Part shown: positions 1 to 8,342 of the stretch, piece after piece
Position numbering within the stretch: the stretch's first letter is position 1
Layout of the letters: the number at the start of each line of letters is the position of its first letter
Assembly (NCBI RefSeq): GCF_001278845.1
Contig: NZ_CP012590.1
Coordinates: 2,356,001 to 2,420,000 of the forward strand
Origin: Actinomyces sp. oral taxon 414
Lineage (GTDB): Bacteria; Actinomycetota; Actinomycetes; Actinomycetales; Actinomycetaceae
Direction: 5' to 3'
DNA length: 64,000 nucleotides
The notes under the pieces: model-generated
What the model was told of the DNA's origin: nothing
The model's input: only the letters and a program-made list of their open reading frames with translations
Databases searched by the model: none
Position numbers and translations under genes: made by a program

Positions 1-93
1 CTTCCGTATTCGTGTCGGCACGTGCTGGAACTGCGGAGAAAAAATAGTGACCACGGAAACAACGGTGACGATCAGAGTCCTGACTCGAGACAT
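1..93 (-). CDS. Partial CDS, N-terminus of an unidentified secreted or membrane protein
   Basis: An open frame of 31 codons starts with ATG at 93 and runs off the left edge. The first residues are MSRVRTLIVTVVSVVTIFS: two arginines then a hydrophobic stretch, as in a signal peptide or membrane anchor. A GGGA ribosome-site-like sequence lies about 10 nt upstream and a good promoter precedes it. Nothing in these residues identifies a family. The stretch is AT-rich compared with the rest of the window, which could mean a recently acquired or strongly regulated gene. Confidence 0.5.
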   Translation of the reverse strand, partial: MSRVRTLIVTVVSVVTIFSPQFQHVPTRIRK

Positions 94-113
94 AACTATC
101 ATTCCCTTAACAA

Positions 114-142
114 ATTATACCACAATGTGAGAGTCGCTACAA
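114..142 (-). promoter_or_regulatory. Sigma-70 type promoter for the left-edge gene
   Basis: On the minus strand TTGTAG (137-142) is followed after exactly 17 bp by a perfect TATAAT (114-119), about 20 bp upstream of the ATG at 93. A CRP-like half-palindrome, TGTGA-N6-TCATT on the plus strand (147-162), sits just upstream of the -35 box. The promoter is well supported; the CRP-like site is only a resemblance. Confidence 0.6.
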
Positions 143-187
143 AAATGTGATAAATCTCATTTATTCGTGAAGAATCGATGGGGATCC

Positions 188-660
188 TCACCCTCTCGAG
201 ACCGACGCTGCTTCACCGCTCTTCCCCTCGACGTCGATCTTCGCCTCGTGGACTTCGTTGAACTCGCGCAAAGGTTCGACGCCATCGAGATCCGGAGGGC
301 CCCCGCCGGGCATACAGTTCTTGGGAAGTCGGTGGAGTCTCGGATACCGTTCCGGGCGAGGCGGCAGCCGGCCCACCGGGGTGAGAAGAGCACTGCGGGC
401 CGGCTGCCGCCTCCGCTGCGGCGCCCACGCGCCATGCCCTCCTCGACGTCCCCGCGTCCGTCACCTCCCGCCGCCATGAAGGGCGCCGTCCGAGCGGGCG
501 GCCCGATGCTCGCCTACGCCGTCGTCGCCAGCTCCCGCGCCCGCACCAGCCAGGCGCGCCGCTGCTCGGGCGTGAATCCGGCCACGGGACTGGCGAGCAG
601 CCGCCGGACTTCCGCCCCGCCCAGGTAGACCCCCGAGCACTCCGATCCGCCCGCCCGTTC
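188..660 (-). other. Possible decayed coding region, no intact gene
   Basis: Between the left-edge promoter and the repeat at 683 no frame looks like an intact gene. Two minus-strand stretches in different frames have protein-like composition: one ending near 188 (with PDLDGVEPLREFNEVHEAKI) and one ending near 514 (with FTPEQRRAWLVRARELATTA). This would fit a frameshifted remnant on the minus strand, but no family is recognised and it may be non-coding. Confidence 0.2.
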
Positions 661-682
661 AAGGGCGGTGTTCGTGGAAAAT

Positions 683-803
683 GGCGCTCCGGGAGGAACG
701 TTCCGCCCCGCAACCCGACAGCGGCTTCGCGAAAACCGCGGAATCATGCGGAAGCAGTCGGACGCATGACGTGTGCCGTCGCGAACGATCCTCCCAGAGC
801 ACC
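683..803. repeat. MITE-like repeat, copy 1 (121 bp)
   Basis: The ends form a 21-bp inverted repeat with three mismatches (left begins GGCGCTCCGGGAGG, right ends CCTCCCAGAGCACC). The interior shares AACCGCGGAAT-N-A-N-GCGGAA with a second copy at 17038-17157, whose ends are perfectly complementary. It lies just downstream of the esterase stop codon at 814. No coding potential is seen. It could be a miniature inverted-repeat element or a mobile terminator-like palindrome. Confidence 0.6.
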
Positions 804-813
804 AAAACGCGGC

Positions 814-2466
814 CTACGCCGGTCGCTCCCCGGCCTCTAGCAGGCGCTGCTCGACGGCGAAGGGCTCGCCGTCGACGGCCCCGTCCGGCCGGGTGCCGCG
901 CGGGTCCCCGTAGATGCGGCCCGGGCCGCGGGAGTCCCAGGGCCGCCAGCCCGGGTCGCCGGTGAGGATGAAGCGCGCCCAGTCGCCGTGCACGGCGTCG
1001 GCCAGCGCCTGGGACGGCGCCGCCCGCAGGGTGTGGTCGCAGTAGGGGTGGGCCAGGCAGTCGAAGGCGAACGGCAGGTCGAGGCAGTGCGTCGACAGCC
1101 CCGTGGCGGGCGACTCCCAGGCGAAGCGGCTCACCCAGGTCCCCGCCGAACCGGCGCGCTCCCGGGCCCCGGCCCAGCCCAGGAGGGGGATGTGGAACAT
1201 GGCGTCGGAGATGAGGGCGCCCAGGTACAGGTGCTCCCCGCCACCCAACTCGGGGTGGGCGGCCACGTAGTGCGCGGCGAGATCCGCCCCCAGGCCGGCC
1301 TCCTCCATCACCTCGACGGCCGTGCGCCCGCCCAGCTCCCCGACCAGCCCGCGGGACAGGCTCATAATGAACTCGTGCGTGGTGCTCATGGCCAGCAGCG
1401 GGACGTCGCCGCCCTCGCCCCGAGCCAGGGCCTCGACCACGGGCAGGGGCACGATCCGCCCGTCGACGACGGGGCCGTAGACGATCCCCGCATCCGGGGC
1501 GGAGATGAGCGCGGCGCGAATGCGCTCGACCAGCGTCCCCGCGGGGGCCCGCCCGGCGCGGCGCTTCTCGAATTCGGCGGTGACGGCGAAGACCCGGTCG
1601 TAGTCCAGCGCGCGCCACCCCTCCAGATTCGGCTCCACACCCGCCAGGCGCGCCATTTCCCGGGCCGTGGAGCGGACGGCGTCGGCGGGGAAGTCGGTGA
1701 CGGCGCCCGACTCGCTAATGGCCCTGCGGAACAGGCCGCGCGCACGGGGGCAGGTCATGAGGACCATGACATTGCCGCCGCCGGCACTCTGCCCGCCGAT
1801 GGTCACCTCGCCCGGGTCGCCGCCGAAGGAGGCGATATTGTCCCGCACCCACTCCAGCGCCAGCACCTGGTCCAGGACCGCGCGGTTGAAGGGGGCGTCG
1901 GAGCCGTCCACCCAGCCGTAGCCGTCGAAGCCCAGCCGGTAGGCGATGGAGACCGTGATAATGCCGTCGCGGTTGAAGGCGGCGCCGTCGTACCAGGGCG
2001 AATTGTGGGACCCGGAGGACCAGCCGCCGCCGTGGATCCACACGTAGACCGGCAACCGGGCGCCCGTGTCGCCGGGCGCGGGGGTGAAGACGTTGAGGGT
2101 CAGGAAGTCGTCGCCGGGCACGGAGGGCTCGGGGATGGCGGGGTCGGAGAAGATCGAGCCGCGCTGGGGCGTGGCCGACGGCGTCAGGGCGGGGCGCTCG
2201 GCGGTCCAGGGCGCGCGCGGCACCGGGGCGAGGAAGCGCCGCTCGCCGCTGGGGGCCTCGGCGTAGGGAATGCCGTAGAAGGCGGCGGAGCGCTCGAAGC
2301 GGGGGGCGTCACCTCGGCGATCGGGGGCGGAGACGATGCGCCTCCACACCCCGCGGACCGGGCCGGCCGGCGCGGTCACGAGCGGGCCGGGCTCGCCGGT
2401 CGGCACGGCGATCGGGGTGGAGGCGACGTGCTCGACGGGCACGTCGGATCGGGTCAATCGGGTCAT
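814..2466 (-). CDS. Carboxylesterase, type B family
   Basis: A 550-residue alpha/beta-hydrolase of the carboxylesterase type B family, expected to hydrolyse carboxylic esters; the natural substrate is unknown. Visible marks are the oxyanion-hole HGGG (about residues 145-148), the nucleophile elbow GGQSAGG with Ser at about 227, and a C-terminal HCLDLPFAFD that carries the likely catalytic His. No signal peptide is apparent, so it is probably cytoplasmic. ATG at 2466 overlaps the stop of the upstream phosphodiesterase gene in an ATGA junction, so the two are likely co-translated. Length is normal for the family. Confidence 0.9.
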   Translation of the reverse strand: MTRLTRSDVPVEHVASTPIAVPTGEPGPLVTAPAGPVRGVWRRIVSAPDRRGDAPRFERSAAFYGIPYAEAPSGERRFLAPVPRAPWTAERPALTPSATPQRGSIFSDPAIPEPSVPGDDFLTLNVFTPAPGDTGARLPVYVWIHGGGWSSGSHNSPWYDGAAFNRDGIITVSIAYRLGFDGYGWVDGSDAPFNRAVLDQVLALEWVRDNIASFGGDPGEVTIGGQSAGGGNVMVLMTCPRARGLFRRAISESGAVTDFPADAVRSTAREMARLAGVEPNLEGWRALDYDRVFAVTAEFEKRRAGRAPAGTLVERIRAALISAPDAGIVYGPVVDGRIVPLPVVEALARGEGGDVPLLAMSTTHEFIMSLSRGLVGELGGRTAVEVMEEAGLGADLAAHYVAAHPELGGGEHLYLGALISDAMFHIPLLGWAGARERAGSAGTWVSRFAWESPATGLSTHCLDLPFAFDCLAHPYCDHTLRAAPSQALADAVHGDWARFILTGDPGWRPWDSRGPGRIYGDPRGTRPDGAVDGEPFAVEQRLLEAGERPA

Positions 2467-3221
2467 CGCGGCTCCTGCCCGCCCAGCACCTCCAGCGCCA
2501 GGGCGGGCACGTCGGTGACGATCCCGTCCACGCGCATCGCCGCGAGCCGGCGCATCTCCTCCGGCTCGTCCACGGTCCACACGTGCACCTCGAGCCCGTC
2601 GCGGTGGGCCTGGGCCACGAAGCGCTCGGTCACCACGGGCACCCTCCCCCAGTGCGCCGGCACCTGCACGGCGTCGACGCGCCCCTTCGTCCACGACCAG
2701 CGGGTCCCGGGCAGCCTCAGGCCCGCCTCGGCGTGCAGCACCAGGGCCAGCACGTCGCCGACCCCCAGCGAGGTCGTCGCCCGGGGCTCCTGGCGGCGCA
2801 GGACCGCCAGGCGCCGCGCGGAGAAGGAGGCGAAGCGGACTCGATCCAAGGCGTCGGCGGCGCGCACCACCTGAAGGGCGTCCTGGACGACCGCCGACTC
2901 CTTGAGGTCGATATTGAAGCGCAGCCGCGGGAAGGCGGCGAGGGCGTCGTCGAGCCTGACCGGGGGCCGGCCGTCGCCGGCGTCGAGATCGGACAGCTCC
3001 TTCCAGGTCAGCTCTCCGATGCCCCGCGGGTCCGCGGCGGTGCGCATGAGGTCGGGGTCGTGGGAGAGGATGACCAGGCCGTCGGCGCTCACGCGCAGGT
3101 CCGTCTCCATCCAGGTCAGTCCCAGTTCGGCGACGTGTTCGACGGCGGTCCAGGTGTTCTCCGGCGCCTCCCCCGCACCTCCGCGGTGGGCGATGACGGC
3201 GCAGCCTCGTGTGGCGACCAT
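2463..3221 (-). CDS. Glycerophosphodiester phosphodiesterase
   Basis: A 252-residue GDPD-family protein, predicted to split glycerophosphodiesters into glycerol-3-phosphate and an alcohol. The conserved HRG near the start (IAHRGG), ENT, the metal-binding METDLRVSADG and HDPDLMRT motifs are all present, and the C-terminal VHVWTVDEPEEM/GIVTDVP matches the family. There is no signal peptide, unlike periplasmic GlpQ, so it resembles cytoplasmic UgpQ-type enzymes. It is the first gene of a two-gene unit with the esterase; a lipid- or teichoic-acid-related role is possible but inferred. Confidence 0.9.
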   Translation of the reverse strand: MVATRGCAVIAHRGGAGEAPENTWTAVEHVAELGLTWMETDLRVSADGLVILSHDPDLMRTAADPRGIGELTWKELSDLDAGDGRPPVRLDDALAAFPRLRFNIDLKESAVVQDALQVVRAADALDRVRFASFSARRLAVLRRQEPRATTSLGVGDVLALVLHAEAGLRLPGTRWSWTKGRVDAVQVPAHWGRVPVVTERFVAQAHRDGLEVHVWTVDEPEEMRRLAAMRVDGIVTDVPALALEVLGGQEPR

Positions 3222-3244
3222 GCTTCCTCCAGGGTGGGCGCGGG

Positions 3245-5362
3245 TCAGGAGCAGTCGGTCGTCAGCTCGACTGCGTGGTGCTCGGCGAGCCAGGTCGTCG
3301 GGTCGACCGTCGACTCGTCGGCGTCGTCGTTGGCGATGCGGACCTCGAAGTGCAGGTGGGCCCCGGTCGAGCGCCCCGTGGAGCCGACGGCGGCGATGAG
3401 CTGGCCGGCGGTGACCTTGTCCCCCACGTGGACGTAGATGCCGTCCGCGTACATGTGCAGGTAGCTCGTGTACCAGACCTGGCCGTCGATGTCGTGCTTA
3501 ATGGTCACGGTGCCGGTGCCGTCGACCATGCCGGCGGTGACCACCTCCCCCGCGGCGGCGGCGTATATGGGCGTGCCGGCGGGCGCGGCGTAGTCCTGCC
3601 CGGCGTGGAGCTTGAGGATGCCCAGGGTCGGGTGCATGCGGTAGCCCCACGGCGAGGAGATCTCATAGGTGCCCTCCATCATGGGGTTGAAGACCTCCGG
3701 GGCGGAGACGAAGGCGGAGGTGTCGCCCGAGGCCCCGGAGGACTTGGGGGCGCAGGTGACGGTCGGGTTGTCGTGGGCCGCGCGGATGCGGGCGAGCGTG
3801 GCGGCGTCGGGGACGTTGGACATCTCGGTGTCGCCGCCCCTGCTCTCGTCGACGACGTCGGCGTCCGATCCGAGGACCGCGTCCGCCACTGAGACCGACG
3901 CGTCTGACGTGTCGTCGGCGGCGGTGGTCTGGGCGACGGCGGCGGGGGCGAGGGACAGGGAGAGGAAGCCGGCCCGCGTGCCCAGCGGCGCCAGGACGGT
4001 CACGGCGGCCAGGACCACGAGAACGCCCGTGCGGCCGATCATCCCCAGCGGGGTGTGGGCGCCCACGGGGCGGGGCGCGACCAGCTCGTCGGTGTGAATC
4101 TCGTCGGTGCGAATCTCATCGGTGCGGGGCCCGACCGGTTCTCCGGCACGGAACTCGTCGGGACGGGGCCCCTCAATGACCTCGGGTTCGACCCGCGGGG
4201 TCCGGTGAGACCGGCGGGAGCGCGGGGCGGGGTCGGGGAGGCCGGCCGGACCGGAGTGTCCGGTGCGCTTGGTGCGCTCGGCGCGCGGCGGTTCCGGGCG
4301 CGCGGCGGGCATGGACGGGATTGTGTCGACGTCCCCCGGGTCGGGGACCCGGGGCGGCTCGGGCCGCGGGAATGAGGGCCTCGGCCGCGGGAAGGGATCC
4401 GGCGGGAGCTTCGGCTCGGGCCTGGGGATCGGGGGCTTGTGCGGAGCCGGCGGCTCGGGCCTGAGAGTCGGCGGCTTGCGCGGGGCTGGCGGCTCGGGCC
4501 TGGGAGTCGGCGGCTTGCGCGGAGCCGGGGGCTTGTGCGGGGCTGGCGGCTCGGGACGCGGAAGCGGCAGCGCCCGGGGCGGCGCCTCGTCCCAGGACGA
4601 CGACGTGTGCGAGACGATCCACGCCCCCGTCGGCGGCGTCCCCGTCGCGGCAGACGGCGATGGCGACGACGGCCCCGTCGGCGGTGTCAGCCCCGTCGGC
4701 GGCGTTGACGACGGGTGCGCCTGCCCCGGGCGGACCGAGGCCGAACGGCGCGTGGGCACTTCCCGGGTGGAGCGGGAGGATGAACGGGGGTCGGGCGTCG
4801 GGGAGGAGGGGGGAGTCTGTGCGGCGGGGGCCGCGGGGCGGTGCGTCGGGTGATCGGCACGGCCGCCCTTCCGGGTCGGCGTGGCCGCCGTCCGATGCGC
4901 GGAGGCCGACGGCGTCGCCGGGTCCGGCCCGGCGGAACCCGATTTAACCGAGCCCCTCCTGCCGGAACTCGATCTCCGGCCCGAGCCCGCCCGGCCCGAG
5001 CCCTTCCCGCCCGGGCCCGGTCTGGCGGCCGAGCCCCGCGGCGGCGTCGAGGGTTGCGATCCGGACACGATCTGAGCCCAGTCCATGGACGCCTGGCCGT
5101 CCCCGCCCGACTCCCAGCTCGTCGCGGGGTGCGCGCGGCCCGGATGGCGGCCCGAGTGCGCCGTCGATCTTCTGGAGGCGGGCGTCCGGGAGGGGGACGG
5201 AGGGGTTTCAGCCGACGCGGGCACCGGCCTGCTCGTCGGGGGCGAGCCGACCGCACCGTCCGAGCCGGCCGAACCGCCCGTCGCACCTGCACGAGCGGCG
5301 GCGTCCCGCGCGGCGCGCTCGGCCGCACGCCGCTCGCGGCGGGTCATGGGTGTGGCGGTCAC
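3245..5362 (-). CDS. M23 family metallopeptidase with proline-rich N-terminal region
   Basis: A 705-residue protein with three parts. Residues 1 to about 430 are disordered, rich in Pro, Ser and Arg, with repeats of the type RPEPPAPRKPP at about 265-330. A hydrophobic segment at about 440-480 should anchor or export it. The C-terminal LytM/M23 domain (about 560-690) has the zinc ligands HAGQD (about 589) and HLHFEV (about 670). M23 enzymes cut peptidoglycan cross-bridges or act as scaffolds. The long cytoplasmic or wall-spanning tail is unusual; its function cannot be read from sequence. GTG at 5362 is used here; an ATG five codons further in is an alternative. Confidence 0.85.
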   Translation of the reverse strand: MTATPMTRRERRAAERAARDAAARAGATGGSAGSDGAVGSPPTSRPVPASAETPPSPSRTPASRRSTAHSGRHPGRAHPATSWESGGDGQASMDWAQIVSGSQPSTPPRGSAARPGPGGKGSGRAGSGRRSSSGRRGSVKSGSAGPDPATPSASAHRTAATPTRKGGRADHPTHRPAAPAAQTPPSSPTPDPRSSSRSTREVPTRRSASVRPGQAHPSSTPPTGLTPPTGPSSPSPSAATGTPPTGAWIVSHTSSSWDEAPPRALPLPRPEPPAPHKPPAPRKPPTPRPEPPAPRKPPTLRPEPPAPHKPPIPRPEPKLPPDPFPRPRPSFPRPEPPRVPDPGDVDTIPSMPAARPEPPRAERTKRTGHSGPAGLPDPAPRSRRSHRTPRVEPEVIEGPRPDEFRAGEPVGPRTDEIRTDEIHTDELVAPRPVGAHTPLGMIGRTGVLVVLAAVTVLAPLGTRAGFLSLSLAPAAVAQTTAADDTSDASVSVADAVLGSDADVVDESRGGDTEMSNVPDAATLARIRAAHDNPTVTCAPKSSGASGDTSAFVSAPEVFNPMMEGTYEISSPWGYRMHPTLGILKLHAGQDYAAPAGTPIYAAAAGEVVTAGMVDGTGTVTIKHDIDGQVWYTSYLHMYADGIYVHVGDKVTAGQLIAAVGSTGRSTGAHLHFEVRIANDDADESTVDPTTWLAEHHAVELTTDCS

Positions 5363-5516
5363 TGACTGTGCCTCTCAGTGGTTCCTGGAACGGACGCCAG
5401 TGCTGGCGCCCAGCTGCCCGGCGGCGGCCGCCCGGGGATGGATCGGCCGCACTCCGAGACCTTAACGATCTCACACTTACGGTGCCAAGAGCACACTCAC
5501 ATCCGTATCGCCTGTC

Positions 5517-6599
5517 TCAGTCCCTCTCACGCCGCTGGTACTCCTCGCGCTGCATGGCGTCATTCACCTCGCCGACCAGCTCCTCAAGGATGTCCTCGAG
5601 GAACACCACGCCCCGCACGCGCCCGGCCGCGTCGCGCACCCGCCCCAGGTGGGCGCCGGAGCGCTGCATGGCCACGAGGGCGTCCTCCACCTCGTCGTCG
5701 GCGGACACCGGCACGAGCGCCCGGGTGCGCCAGGCAGGGACGGGCTCGGAACGCTCCTCGTCCCGGGCGTACAGGACATCCTTGAGGTGCAGGTAGCCGA
5801 TGATGACGTCCCCGCCGGCGTCGCCGTCGGGGCCGGTGGAGACGATCGGGAAGCGGGAGTAGCCGGTGGAGGCGACGGCGTGCTCGACGTCCCGGGGGGT
5901 GCAGCCCTCGGGGAGGGTGACCAGGTCGTCCAGGGGCACCATGACGCTCCCGGCGGTCTCCTCGGAGAACTCCAGGGCACCCGACAGCAGGCCGGTGTCG
6001 TCGTCGAGCACGCCCTCGGCGGTGGAGCGCTCGACGATAGAGGCGACCTCGGCGGCGTTGAAGGCGGCCGAGACCTCATCCTTCGTCTCGACCCCCAGGC
6101 GGTGCAGCACCCAGTTGGCAAAGCCGTTGAGCCCGGTGACGACGGGGCCGAAAAGGCGCGAAACCCGCACCAGGGGCGGGGCGAGCCACCGCACGGCGCT
6201 CTCCGGGGAGGAGATGGAGATGTTCTTGGGCACCATCTCCCCGGCGACCACGTGGAGGTAGACGACCAGGACGAGGGCGACGACCACGGCCGCGGCGTGC
6301 GCCCCGGCGGCTCCGATCCCGACCCTGGTCAGCAGGGGCTGGATAATGCGGGCGATCGCCGGCTCGGCGACGACGCCCAGCCCGGTGGAGCACAGGGTCA
6401 CGCCCAGCTGGGCGGTGGCCAGCATCCGCGAGATGTGCTGGAGGGCCCACAGGGCGGTGGCGGCCCTGGCGTCGCCCGCCTCGGCGAGGGGCTCGAGCTG
6501 GGAGCGGCGCGAGGAGGTCACGGCGAACTCGGCGCCCACGAAGAAGGCGTTGCCCGCCAGCAGGAGGACCGTGATGGTCAGGGCGACCGGCGTGCTCAT
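5517..6599 (-). CDS. CNNM/CorC-type transporter-associated protein with CBS domains (second of pair)
   Basis: A 360-residue membrane protein of the hemolysin C/CNNM family. The DUF21 domain (residues 1 to about 190, with AGNAFFVGAEFAVTSSRR and GEMVPKNISI) forms the membrane core, followed by a CBS pair (about 200-345) with SRFPIV and VRGVVFLEDILEELVGEV. It stops soon after the CBS pair and lacks the CorC_HlyC domain that its partner has. Family members are linked to Mg2+ or Co2+ handling, but the substrate here is unproven. ATG at 6599 overlaps the stop of the upstream paralogue (ATGA), so they form a translationally coupled tandem pair. Confidence 0.88.
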   Translation of the reverse strand: MSTPVALTITVLLLAGNAFFVGAEFAVTSSRRSQLEPLAEAGDARAATALWALQHISRMLATAQLGVTLCSTGLGVVAEPAIARIIQPLLTRVGIGAAGAHAAAVVVALVLVVYLHVVAGEMVPKNISISSPESAVRWLAPPLVRVSRLFGPVVTGLNGFANWVLHRLGVETKDEVSAAFNAAEVASIVERSTAEGVLDDDTGLLSGALEFSEETAGSVMVPLDDLVTLPEGCTPRDVEHAVASTGYSRFPIVSTGPDGDAGGDVIIGYLHLKDVLYARDEERSEPVPAWRTRALVPVSADDEVEDALVAMQRSGAHLGRVRDAAGRVRGVVFLEDILEELVGEVNDAMQREEYQRRERD

Positions 6600-7984
6600 C
6601 GCCCCGCCCCCGTCCCGGCGCCGGCGCCCCCGGGCGGGGCGTCGTCGATCTTCCTCCCGGCCCCGCCGCCGGCGGCGCCCCCGGGCGCGTCGGCGGAGCG
6701 GACCCGCAGGCGGGTGACCCGGCGGCCCTCCATGGCCTCGACGACCATCTCGACCCGCGCTGTGTCCACCGTGTCGCCGAGACGGGGGATGCGGCCGAGC
6801 TCGGTCATGACCAGCCCGCCGAGCGTCTCGTAGGGGCCGTCGTCGGGCACGTGGATGTCGGCGCGGGCGGCGAGCTCGTCGGGGCGCATCCACCCGGGCA
6901 CGATCCAGTCGCCGGAGGCGTCCACGTGGGCGCCGGCGCGGCGGCGGTCGTGCTCGTCGGCCACGTCCCCGACGATCTCCTCCACGGCGTCCTCCAGGGT
7001 GACGACCCCGGCGGTGCCCCCGTACTCGTCGACGACCAGGGCCATCTGGCTGCCGGCGGCGCGCAGCTCGACCAGCAGCGAGGCCAGCGGCATGGTCTCG
7101 GGCACGCGCGGCACCGGCGTCATGAGCGAGGAGGAGGCCACGGACACGGCGCCGCGCCGCTCGTAGGGCACGGCGATGGCGCGGCGCAGGTGGACCACGC
7201 CGAGCACGTCGTCGACGTCGGAGCCGATGACGGGGAAGCGCGAGTGCCCGGTGGTGCGGGCCAGGTCGACGACGGCGTCGGCGGTGTCCTCGGCGTCGAG
7301 GGTGTGCAGGCGGCCGCGGTCGGTCATGACGTCGACGGCGGTCAGCTCGCCCACGCCGATGGAGCGGGTGAGCAGGGCCGCCGTGGAGACGTCGAGGGTC
7401 CCCTCCTCGGCGCTGTGGCGCACCAGGGAGGCGAGCTCGCCGGCGCTGCGGGCGCCGCTGATCTCCTCGGCCGGCTCGATGCCCATGCGGTGCAGGACGA
7501 GGTTGGCGGTGTTGTTGAGGACGACGATGACCGGCCGCAGCACGGTGGTGAAGGCCGTCAGGAGGGGGGTGACGAGCCCGGCGGCGCGCATGGGGTCGGA
7601 CAGGGTGGCGTTCTTGGGGATGAGCTCGCCGAAGACCATGGAGAAGGCGTTGGCGATGATCAGGGCGATGACGACGGCGGCGCCGGTGGCCACGGACTGG
7701 GCCATCCAGGCGCTCATGAGCCGGGTCAGGAGCCGGGCCATGGCGTCCTGCATGGTGTAACCGAGCAGGATGGTGGTCAGCGTGATGCCCACCTGCGCCC
7801 CGGACAGGAGGGTGGACAGGCGCCCGAGGGCCCGGCGGACGGTGGCGGCGCGCCTCTCCCCCTCGGCGGCGCGGGTCTCGACGGTGGAGGGGTCCAGGGC
7901 GACGAGCGAGAACTCGCCGGCGACGAACAGGGCGGTGCCCGCCGTCAACACGACGCCCAGGGCGACCATGAGCCAGTCGGTCAC
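6596..7984 (-). CDS. CNNM/CorC-type transporter-associated protein with CBS domains (first of pair)
   Basis: A 462-residue paralogue of the next gene: a DUF21 membrane domain ([31 protein letters not shown]), two CBS repeats ([36 protein letters not shown]) and a C-terminal CorC_HlyC domain (about 345-435, with [21 protein letters not shown]). The tail is Gly/Ala-rich. Starts at GTG 7984. Probably involved in divalent cation homeostasis by family membership. The tandem arrangement of two CNNM proteins is common in actinobacteria. Confidence 0.88.
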   Translation of the reverse strand: MTDWLMVALGVVLTAGTALFVAGEFSLVALDPSTVETRAAEGERRAATVRRALGRLSTLLSGAQVGITLTTILLGYTMQDAMARLLTRLMSAWMAQSVATGAAVVIALIIANAFSMVFGELIPKNATLSDPMRAAGLVTPLLTAFTTVLRPVIVVLNNTANLVLHRMGIEPAEEISGARSAGELASLVRHSAEEGTLDVSTAALLTRSIGVGELTAVDVMTDRGRLHTLDAEDTADAVVDLARTTGHSRFPVIGSDVDDVLGVVHLRRAIAVPYERRGAVSVASSSLMTPVPRVPETMPLASLLVELRAAGSQMALVVDEYGGTAGVVTLEDAVEEIVGDVADEHDRRRAGAHVDASGDWIVPGWMRPDELAARADIHVPDDGPYETLGGLVMTELGRIPRLGDTVDTARVEMVVEAMEGRRVTRLRVRSADAPGGAAGGGAGRKIDDAPPGGAGAGTGAGR

Positions 7985-8342
7985 GCGGCACCGCCGGGGA
8001 TCGGCGGGGCCGACGACGGCGCGGCCGCGGCGGGGGCGGCCGGCGCCGGGCGGGCGGCGCGGGCGGGTCCGCCCGCGCGTCCGGGGGACGGTGGCGCACA
8101 GCCCGCGGGATGAGGATGGTCAGGTTCCGGAAGGTGGCGGGAGGCGCGTCCGCGGGCCCGCCGGGAGGCCGATCGCATAGTGGTTCGCACGGTATCACCT
8201 GCGGCACCGCGCGGGAATGCCGGTCCGCCGCGCCGATCCGGCCGGATGGGCCGGGACCCGCTCTCCGACGTCGGAGGGCAGGCGCGAGGGGCGCGAAGGC
8301 ACGGTAGACTCCCTGGAAATCGATCAACGAGAGGGGTTCGGG
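7985..8342. other. Intergenic stretch without a recognised feature
   Basis: This 358-bp spacer lies between the divergent CNNM pair and the TPR-NTPase gene. It is GC-rich until about 8310 and then base composition drops as the NTPase gene begins. A TAGACT at 8304-8309 could be a -10 box for that gene but no convincing -35 is seen. No RNA gene or strong hairpin was found. Confidence 0.4.

Noticed and set aside
157..628. Several overlapping open frames near the left end as genes
   Set aside because: None has a ribosome site or recognisable domain, and they contradict each other in frame and strand; at most a decayed gene remains.
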